Shown here in pieces: positions 30,838 through 40,608 of a stretch of DNA of 64,000 nucleotides. The DNA is taken from assembly GCA_019802505.1 (NCBI GenBank), contig JAFMOC010000078.1, positions 847,001 through 911,000 of the forward strand. The letters run 5' to 3'. Both the position numbers and the translations under genes were made by a program. Numbering within the stretch: position 1 is the first letter of the stretch; every line of letters starts with the position of its first letter. This DNA comes from Corydoras sp. C115. Taxonomy: Eukaryota > Chordata > Actinopteri > Siluriformes > Callichthyidae. Below the pieces are notes generated by a model. That model ran no database searches. It saw only the letters and a program-made list of their open reading frames with translations, and was not told the DNA's origin.

Positions 30838-31455
30838 TGTGGGCATAATAGCTCAGTGGTTAGGGTGTTGGGCTATCAATCTGAAGGTTTTGGGTTTAAA
30901 TCCCAGGTCCATTGAAGTTACCAATGTGGGTCCTTGAGCAAGACTAGGTCCCCCGGCTTCCTGGAGATCTTCATCCATGGCTCTGCCGACGAATACTGGA
31001 TGGAAACTGAATATCAATTGGACTGGCGGTCCTGCAGGACGCCCCCTAATGGACTCACATATAGTTTTCCACTTGTTAGTTTTTCCATTTGTTAAATATC
31101 TGTACATTAGTGTCCTACACTGTTGATGCTGCCCGGCCGCTCAAGGAGGATGAGTCCCCCACTGAGTCTTGGTCCTCCCAAGGTTTCTTCCTTAAATAAC
31201 AACATAACAGGGAGTTTTTTCTTGCCACTGTCGCTTCGGCTTGCTCTTTGGGGGTTTAAAGGCTTTTCATTCTGTAAAGCTGCTTTGTGACAATGTACTG
31301 TTGTAAAAAGCGCTCTATAAATAAATAACTTGAACTTGAACTTGAGCTTGAAGACCCTTAACCCTTATTGCTCCAGGGATGCTGTGGCCAACCCTGTGCT
31401 CACTTTGTAAGTCGCGTTGGATAAAAACGTCTGCTACATGGCCAAATATAATATA
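30838..31455 (+). mobile_element. SINE-B, plus, interrupted by an L2-like LINE
   Basis: Head TAGCTCAGTGGTTAGGGTG to CCTTGAGCAAGAC (30945), then a ~400-bp LINE insert, then AAGACCCTTAACCC and CTCCAGGGATGCTGT to AAAACGTCTGCTACATGG. AAGAC at both junctions may be a short TSD. Confidence 0.8.
30946..31349 (+). mobile_element. L2-like LINE 3' end, plus, nested in SINE-B
   Basis: About 400 bp, the longest copy of this type: CCTGCAGGACGCCCCCTAAT, GAGTCTTGGTCCTCCCAAGG, TTTTTTCTTGCCACTGTCGC, AAAAGCGCTCTATAAATAAA, tail (ACTTGA)n. No open reading frame survives. Confidence 0.72.
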
Positions 31456-31679
31456 AATATGTAGGCAGTTTTGGGCAAGCTGCTTGTAAAATGTTGCAAG
31501 CTAAGCTATTAGTTACTCGACAATCAATGAAGCTTCACTACACAGAAGCTACCACTCAAAATATATAGCAAACATAGCTGAAATATAGCTGATTAAAACA
31601 TTTTTTGAAGAAGAGCTGATGGTCGAATGCACAATAAAATTATATATATACTGAATTACTAGAGCGTATTGATAAAAAC

Positions 31680-32038
31680 GGCGGCACGGTGGCTTAGTGG
31701 TTCGCACGTTCGCCTCTCAGCGCTAGGGATTCCCGGTTCGAATCCCCATCTGGGTGGAGTTTCCATGTTCTCCCCGTGTCCGCGTGGGTTTCCTCCGGGT
31801 TCTCCGCTTTCCTCCCACAGTCCAAAAAGCATGGATCAAGTCAATTGAATTATCAAAATTGCCCCATATAGAGTGTGTCTGTGTGAGTGAGTGTGTGCCC
31901 AGCGATGGATTGGCGCCCTGTCCTGGGTGTATCTGCCCGGCGCCCGAGACGTTCTCCCCTGGATGGGGATGGGGAACCCCGCCGCGACCCTAGTAGAGGA
32001 TAAAGCGGGAGATAATGAATGAATGAATAATGAATGAA
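31680..32038 (+). mobile_element. SINE-V, full length, plus, TSD
   Basis: TSD TATTGATAAAAAC at about 31667-31679 and 32039-32051 (13 bp). Consensus A and B boxes; one of the best preserved copies. Confidence 0.94.
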
Positions 32039-32454
32039 TATTGATAAAAACACCTAAGAATATGCTAATTTTAAAAAGCTAAAAAAAAACTTTGTTTGAC
32101 CCTCAGTGGACTGTTCTTTTTGCTCTTCTCCATCCTTGTGCCGTGTGTGTGTGTGTGTGTGTGTGTGCGCACATGTACACTTTTGCCACCTCCTCAATAA
32201 AGAAAGTAGCCATTGGCTATAAAAACCCTAAATAAATTTTTCGTTGATTTTTTTTTTAAATGGTTAGTTTTTTGCATGAAGGCACACCCCGTGGGCGAGG
32301 TAAAAGTCTGACACTGTGTACGATTTATATTCACATTCAACTTTGTAATTAGGGGGCAGGGTCAGTGGCAGTTTTGGGTACGTGCAGTTTAGTTGCAGTG
32401 TGGATGTGGAGCGATATGGGTTAGTTCTAAAGGTGAGACTAAGCACTGAGTCTG

Positions 32455-32595
32455 TTGCAGAACCTGAGGATAGAAACTGAAGAATCAGAATCAGACTTTA
32501 TGGGCCAAGTATGTTCACACATACAAGAATTTGTATTTGGTTGCAATAGCTCACAGTGCACAATAAGTGACAGACATACCCAAACTAGCATTCCT

Positions 32596-32637
<42 letters not shown>

Positions 32638-33000
32638 CACACACACACCTGTAAACATTGACGGTTGTGCAATTTGCAGATTGTATTTAATAAAGTGCTA
32701 GTGCAATACTGTAATGGATAGTTAAATAGGTGAGAATGGAAGAAGACTGGTTGAGAGTGTTGAGAATGAGAATGAAGTAGTGTTTTAATGTTCAGCTGTT
32801 CATTAGTGTGATGGCGTGTGGAAAAACGCTTCTCCGTAATCTGGAGGTCTTGATCCTCAACAGACTGAACTGCCGGCCTGAGGCAAGATACTGGAACAGG
32901 TGATGTCCAGGGTGTGATGGATCACGGACGATGTTCTCTGTCCGCTTCCTGGTGTGTTCACTTTAAAGGTTCCAAAAATCTCCAACAACACCAGAACAAG
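32455..33000. repeat. degenerate LINE-like repeat with CA microsatellite
   Basis: ATCAGAATCAGACTTTATGG and CTTGATCCTCAACAGACTGA resemble 3' parts of common fish LINEs. (CA)n lies at about 32600-32650. No coding frame. Family assignment is uncertain. Confidence 0.4.
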
Positions 33001-33171
33001 TTAGATTTGTCGCTTTCTAAACTACTAAGTCACTATAGGGTCTGGAAAATTGGCTAAATATAAGTGGGCGACACTGGCGTGAGCGGCCACTTTCGTACTA
33101 TATCCTAATTGGTTCTATGTTGAAGCTGGACCAATGGGTCACCACCTCTAAATTTCGGGCCGGTCTCCTAG

Positions 33172-33245
33172 AACATTTAGTCATTTAGCAGAAGCTTTTA
33201 TCCAAAGCGACTTACAAATGACACAACAATAAAAAAAAAAAAACA
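33172..33245 (-). mobile_element. SINE-B tail fragment, minus
   Basis: ACATTTAGTCATTTAGCAGA and CTTTTATCCAAAGCGACTTA are the inverted SINE-B 3' end, followed by an A-run. The head is absent. Confidence 0.7.
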
Positions 33246-33378
33246 ACAAAATAAAGAAAAGGAAAAAATATCCAATATCAGCCCCTGAAGACGGTCTGCC
33301 CACCAGGAGATGCCCAGTATGCCTAATTAGCAGTCCAGCCCTGCCCATAAATTTAAATAAATGTAAATACAGTATTGG

Positions 33379-33716
33379 ACGTGGCTTAGTGGTTAGCACA
33401 TTCGCCTCTCAGCGCTAGGGATTCCTGGTTCGAATCCCCATCTGGGTGGAGTTTCCATGTTCTCCCCGTGTCCGCGTGGGTTTCCTCCGGGTTCTCCGGT
33501 TTCCTCCCACAGTCCAAAAACATGGATCAAGTCAATTGAGTTCTCCAAACTGCCCCTATAGAGTGTGTTTGTGTGAATGAGTGTGTGCCCAGCGATAGAT
33601 TGGCGCCCTGTCCTGGGTCTATCTGCCCAGCGCCTGAGACGTTCTCCCTGGATGGGCATGGGGAACCCCACCGCGATCCTAATAGAGGATAAAGCGGAAG
33701 ATAATGAATGAATAAA
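33379..33716 (+). mobile_element. SINE-V, full length, plus, TSD
   Basis: AAATACAGTAT occurs at 33363-33375 and again at about 33715-33725, a probable 11-bp TSD. The head starts at GACGTGGCTTAGTGG. Confidence 0.9.
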
Positions 33717-33750
33717 TACAGTATAGCAACAAGTGTGTGGATTTATTTAT

Positions 33751-34100
33751 CATTCATTCATTATCTCCCGCTTTTATCCTCTATTAGGGTCACGGTGGGG
33801 TTCCCCATGCCCATCCAGGGGAGAACGTCTCGGGCGCTGGGCAGATACACCCAGGACAGGGCGCCAATCCATCGCTGGGCACACACTTACTCACACAGAC
33901 ACTCTATATGGGGCAATTTTGAGAATTCAATTGACTTGATCCATGTTTTTGGACTGTGGGAGGAAACCGGAGAACCCGGAGGAAACCCACGCAGACATGG
34001 GTTTCAAAGAACATGGAAACTCCACCCAGATGGGGATTCGAACCGGGAATCCCTAGCGCTGAGAGGTGAACGTGCTAACCACTAAGCCACCGTGCCGCCT
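33751..34100 (-). mobile_element. SINE-V, full length, minus
   Basis: Tail CATTCATTCATTATCTCCCGC, head GCCACCGTGCCGCC; carries a GGGTTTCAAAG replacement inside the GGGGAGAACATGG block. Its head lies about 296 bp upstream of the copy B start codon. Confidence 0.9.
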
Positions 34101-34246
34101 GTGGATTTATTATTACTTTATACTACCATATCCAATCAAAATATTTTTTTCACTTAGACGTCAATTTTTTTGGTCAATGACCTCATACTGTTATGTGGAC
34201 AAATTTTTTTTCTCCTCCTTCTTTTCAGCTGGCCTAATGACTGTTG

Positions 34247-34320
34247 TGGGGGTTTGAAAGGTCAGGGAGCCAGCAAACACAAGTGTTCAGCCTTGAATAA
34301 AGTTCAGCAAGAGAGATAAA
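34247..34320 (+). promoter_or_regulatory. candidate g6pc1 copy B promoter elements
   Basis: GTTTGAAAGGTCAGG (34252-34266) resembles an imperfect DR1/HNF4 site and CCAGCAAACACAAG (34270-34283) contains the forkhead consensus AGCAAACA. GAGATAAAACC at 34313 could serve as a weak TATA box about 80 bp from the ATG. Motif calls by eye only. Confidence 0.4.
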
Positions 34321-34395
34321 ACCTTTTCAATTCTCGACATTTCTTCATCAGTGAATGTGCTGGGCTTGCTGCCCTGAGGCTCATCTCTCACAGCA

Positions 34396-37300
34396 ATGGA
34401 TCTGCTGCACAGTTGGGGTGTAAGCCTAGCGGTTCATTTGCAGAGCGAGTATAGTGCGTACGATAGCTGGTTCCAGCTCATCTCTTCGGTGGCAGACCTC
34501 CACACCACCTTCTTTGTCTTTTTCCCCATCTGGTTTCATCTGAAAAGGGACGTGGGCATCAAGCTCATTTGGGTGGCTGTGGTCGGGGACTGGCTTAACC
34601 TGGTTTTGAAATGGTAAGCTTTTTTTTTTTAAGTACATATTTATTTGAGATCCTTAAAAGGCACGCGGCAAAAACATTGAATCAGTCAGTTTATTAATGA
34701 AATGCAATGCAAGCTCTTATTTCTAATAAAATATGTTTTAGAAAACACAAATCACGGCGGCACGGTGGCTTAGTGGTTAGCACGTTCTCCTCTCAGCGCT
34801 AGGGATTCCCGGTTTGAATCCCCATCTGGGTGGAGTTTCCATGTTCTCCCTGTGTCCGCGTGGGTTTCCTCCGGGTTCTCCGGTTTCCTCCCACAGTCCA
34901 AAAACATGGATCAAGTCAATTGAGTTCTCTAAATTGCCCCATATAGAGTGTGTTTGTGTGAGTGAGTGTGTACCCAGCGATGGATTGGCGCCCTGTCCTG
35001 GGTCTATCTGCCCGGCGCCCGAGACGTTCTCCCCTGGATGGGGAACCCCACCGCGACCCTAATAGAGGATAAAGCGGGAGATAATGAATGAATGAATGAA
35101 AACACAAATCACGTAGAAATACACTGGAAATGTTCCTGCAAGCGAGGGCGGCCTGGTGGCTTAGTGGTTAGCATGTTCACCTCTTGGCGCTAGAGATTCC
35201 CGGTTCGAATCCCAAACTGGGTGGAGTTTCCATGTTCTCCCTGTCTCCGCGTGGGTTTCCTCCGGGTTCTCCGGTTTCCTCACACAGTCCAAAAAAATGG
35301 ATCAAGGTCAATTGAATTCTCCAAACTGCGGTTTCCTCCCACAGTCCAAAAACATGGATCAAGTCAATTGAGTTCTGTCCTGGGTGTATCTGCCCAGCGC
35401 CCGAAACGTTCTCACCTGGATGGGCATGGGGAACCCCCCCGTGACCCTAGTAGAGGATAAAGCGGAAGATAATGGATGGATGGATGTTCCTCAAGCCTAT
35501 GATTGCGACGCATGACCAAATAAAATGCTTAATTTTTAAGGTTTTAGTTTGCTTTAGCACTGGATTTTCAGCATCTCAGATCTAAATAAATGATTCAGTG
35601 GCCACGCCTCATTTTCAGCAAGTCACTCAGTACAGACTTCAATGCAGTATTTATTCTTTAATAAATCTTTAAATTGGGTGGCTCAGTGGTTAGCATGTTC
35701 TCCTCTCAGGGCTGGGGATTCAGGTTTGAATCCCAATCTGGGTGGAGTTTCCATGTTCTCCTCGTGTCTGCGTGGGTTTCCTCCAGGGTTCTCCGGTTTC
35801 CTCCCACAGTCCAAAAAACATGGATCAAGGTCAATTGAGTTCTCCAAATTGCCCCATATAGAGTGTGTTTGTGTGAGTGAGTGTGCCTAGAGATTGGCGT
35901 CCTTTCCTGGATGTGTCTGCCCACCTGAAATGTTCTTCCCTGGATGGGCATGGGGAACACTCCCCCCCCGACCCTAGTACAGAATAAAGCAGAACATAAT
36001 GGATAGAAAAATCTTTTCAAATTGTTTTGATGGTCGTTAAATGGGTGGCGCAGTGGCGTAGCACTTGGTATCCAAGTTTGAAACCTGCATGGGTTTTCTC
36101 TGGTTTCCTCCCACAGTCCAAAAACATGGATTTAAGGTGAAGTGACTGCTCTAAATTGCACCAATAGTGTGTGTATGTCTGTGTGAGTGAGTGTGTGCCC
36201 AAGCAAAGGATTGGTGCCCTGTCCTGCCCGGCGAGCTGCAAAGTTCTCCCCTGAATGGGCGACCCTAGTACTAGTCTGTACATTTGTATCACTGATTTAG
36301 CTCGAGGCACGGTGGCTTAGTGGTTAGCACGTTCTCCTCTCAGCACTAGGGATTCCCGGTTCGAATCCCCATCTGGGTGGAGTTTCCATGTTCTCCCCGT
36401 GTCTGCGTGGGTTTTCTCCGGGTTCTCCGGTTTCCTCCCACAGTCCAAAAACATGGATCAAGTCAATTGAGTTCTCCAAATTGCCCCATATAGAGTGTGT
36501 GTGTGTGTGAGTGAGTGTGTGCCCAGCGATAGATTGGTGTCCTGTCCTGGGTCTATCTGCCCAGCGCCCGAAACGTTCTCCCCTGGATGGGCATGGGGAA
36601 CCCCACCGCGACCCTACTAGAGGATAAAGCGGAAGATAATGAATGAATGAAAAAAAAGGATGTTCATCCAGCGTCACGGTGGCTTAATAGTTAGCATGTT
36701 CGCCTCAGCACTCGGGATTCCAGGTTCAAATCCCAATCTGGATGGTTTCCATTTTCTCCCCATGTCCTCGTAGTTTCCTCCGGGTTCTCTGGTTTCCTCC
36801 CACAGTCTAAAGATAGATTTAGAGTAAATGGAATTCTCCAAATTGCCCCATATTGAGTGTTTTTGTGTGTGAGTGAGTGTGTGCCCAGTGATAGATTGGC
36901 GTGCTGGGTGTATCTGCCCAGCGCCTGAAGCATTCTCCACTGGATGAGTATAGGGAACCGCCCCCTACGTGATTAATTAGAATGTTAATTTAAATAAACA
37001 TTTTTCTAACTTTTATCTGTCCTTTTACTTTTTGTTTTCCGGGTTCTCCAGTTTCCTCCCACAGTCCAAAAACTCGATGCAACCTGTCCTGGGTGTATCT
37101 GCCCAGCACCTGTAACGTTCTTTCCATAACGTTCTTCATAACGTAAAAATAATATGGCATTAATTACAATAATTTTGTATTTAGATGTTAGATTCATGAT
37201 ATCAGAATGTTTAGCTATTAAACAAAAAGACTTTATTAATTAATAATTAGCTACGAAGTAGTTGCATGTAGGATTCTGTTTATTTTGCTATGGTTTGTTA

Positions 37301-40300
37301 AAGGGGCGGCACAGTGGCTTAGTGGTTAGCACCTTTGCCTCTCAGCACTAGGGATTCTCAGTTCGAATCCCAATCTGGGTAGAGTTTCCAAGTTCTCCCC
37401 GTGTCTGCGTGGGTTTCCTCCGGGTTCTCCGGTTTCCGCCCACAGTCCAAAAACATAGATCAAGGTCAGTTGTATTCTCCAAATGGCCCCATATAAAGTG
37501 TGTTTGTGTGAGTGAGTGAGTGAGTGAGTGAGTGTGTGCCCAGCGATAGATTGCCGTCCTGTCCTGGATGTATCTGCCCAGCAACCGAAATGTTCTGCCC
37601 TGGATGGGCATGGGGACCCTAGTAGAGGATAAAGCAAAAGATAATGGATAGACAGATGGGTTTGTTGAAGTTAAACCCATAAGTTTCGCTGAACTTTTAC
37701 CTCAACATTTAAAAATTTTTTGCAATGCATACTAATCAATCAAACGTAAAGAGCCCTAACTTACACCCTGTCTGCATTGTACTTGCACTGCTTAATAAGC
37801 AAAGTGGCTTTTAAATATATCTACGTCGATGGGTGTAGGAACATTTCTGGTGTATTTTTTGCATGCAAAACCCAAGGTGCACCGCTGACTAAAAACAACC
37901 TAGGCAAACGTCAACAGTCAGACGTTCATTACTATCTTTTCAGTAAACCTTCAAAACATGCGCGTACAACAACCCGCTTGATACACACACATTGACTTGC
38001 AGCAGTGCACAAACCCACAGCGTGCCAATTGGCGGCTATGCAAATTTTACATCGACACAGAATTGTGCCATTGAAATAGCAATCTGCTAAATTTGGCAGA
38101 TTTGACTTTGGCAGGTTGCTATTTTAACCTGCAACTAGCTTGCTCCTTATGCCCAAAACACATCCATGAATAATTCTAAATTCTAAAATCTAAAACCTCT
38201 AAAATAGGGCCCTTAGTCTTGAATAACATTCCATTTATATCATAACTCTACTAGGATAAAACAGGTTACACTGATTTTACAGCTACGGTTTTTAATTGTG
38301 TGTTTGTTAACCGGCAGGGTTCTCTTTGGAGAAAGGCCGTACTGGTGGGTACGCGAGACAAAGTTTTATGGCACTGAAACAGCTCCCTTTCTCAAGCAGC
38401 TTCCCATAACGTGTGAGACGGGACCAGGTATGATGCTTACCAACCACTACACTTTTCACAGCACACTTTGGATTTTGTTTTGGACTGGAAATAACCAGAT
38501 TTCATTTATCTCATTATAATTAGATTAACTTGAAAGTTAATGTCACTTGTGTAAGGTTCCATGCTGGTCTTAACTGGGTAGTTCCAACCAGACCATGTTG
38601 GCATAACATTAATAGGAATTAGGGGTGTATTCAACTAAGGATTTTCATAGCCGAATCTGATTCGTCAGATTTTCCCTATAGTCGACTGATAGTCTAATCA
38701 GTTAAAATTTCACCACAAGATGGCGCTATAAGCGTGTTTTTTTAAAAAGATTTTTTTAAATATTTTACTTGTTTTTCTAGAGCACCGTAAATGGGATCCC
38801 CATTCTGGACTTTTTTCCACTTCAAAGGAAAAGCCTAAAAAAAACTAAAAACCTAAAAATTAGGATGATTTTATTTGACAAAAGGCTATATATCTAACGA
38901 AAACAAAGACATTTCATGTAAAAACTAATGCTTAGTAGCAGCAATGGGCACCCCCATGTGGTCAAAATGGTACATTCGACTATGAGGTTCATCGAATCGT
39001 CGAATCAGCAAATATTGCAGCTCACCCCTAATAGGAATTTATAGAAATAAAATCAAATCCACAATGTCACTGGGAAGACTGATTTTAGGTTTGTGACCAA
39101 ATTTATGACCAAATGAATGGTCCAGTCTTGTAGCTAAATTTTTTTTGTATTTATAAAAACAGGTAGTTCAGGTCCTTATATCTGATTGGCTGAGCCATTG
39201 GTCCAGATGTGACATCAATGGCAATAACACACACCTCTTAACTGCTTCACATTGGGATATACTAAAGCAATAAAGTATGAGAGGCCATTATTTATTGTTA
39301 ATAAATTACGGTTACGAAGTGTTATTAGGCACGACGCATAGTGGAGTACAGTTCCACCACCTTTCCCGTGATTTATTTACAATAATGCAGAACCTCGAGT
39401 TGCTTTTATAAAACAGTTACGGACACACTATAATAATAAATAACAAGGTTTGATTCGTAAATGTGATTATTGAAAGAAAAGTTGCTTAAATAATAATAAT
39501 CGCTTCTGCGATATAATCCAGTCTGGTGTTTAAAGTCAGCACTGATCGCTGAGTAAAAGGATTCCGGTTTCTTTAACAAATGCTGCTGTCAAATAGTGCC
39601 AGTTACAGAATGCAGATTTGTAAAAAAAAATGGAAAAGATAATGTATTGTATATCATTATCATATCATTAATATGAATGTTAAGCAGTCAGAGGTGTGTG
39701 TTATAATCAATAATGTGGACAGCCAATCAGATTTATGGACCGGAACTACCCGTTTTATAAAATACATCATTTTAAATCATGTACCTTTAGAGGAAATACA
39801 TTCATTCATCCATTATCTTCCACTTAATCCTCTACTAGGTTCGCAGTGGGGTTCCCTATGCCCATCAAGGGAAGAACGTTTCAGGTGCTGGGTAGATACA
39901 CCCAGGACAGGGCGCCAATGGATAGCCCGTTCGCCTCTCAGTGGTCCTCCTTTCGCTACTGCCCGATTTACAATGCACAGAACCCCTATTATTGCCCTCC
40001 CACAGGTGGAGAGTCTATGGAACGGGGGACCCCGTAGGTCTTTCCTCCAGTAGGACAACAGAGTCTCGGAGGGGGAGCACTTTCCAACACTGTTGAGAAA
40101 GTTACCCTCTCGGCCACCAAAGAAAACCCAGACATACATGTGTAAAGCTGGGAGGGGGGGTACCTTTCACCAGTCACCTTTACCAGTCCAACTGAGGAAA
40201 CCCCAAGGCCTTCCCAGACCAGCTGGGAGATGTCCCTCCAGCATGTACTCGTCTTCACTGTACTGTGTCTCCACCCGGTTGGATTTGCCTGAAACTCCTC

Positions 40301-40526
40301 ACTAGGAAGGCACTCAAGAGGCATCCTTACTAGAGTCCAACACACCACGATCATTTCAATGTGGAGGAGTAATATGCCCTCCAGAGAGGAGGCAGTATCA
40401 GAGGACCTGGGGCGAGGCCTGTCCATCACTGGGGCTAAAGTTGCTATGGTAGAGAGCTCCTTGGTGACAGGGCTTCGAATCCCAGTCAGGGTGCAGTTTT
40501 CATGTTTCACCCGTGTCTGTGTTGTG

Positions 40527-40608
<82 letters not shown>

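Noticed and set aside
34426..34638. Antisense open frame over g6pc1 copy B exon 1
   Set aside because: It mirrors a conserved coding exon; a similar antisense frame exists over copy A exon 1 for the same reason.
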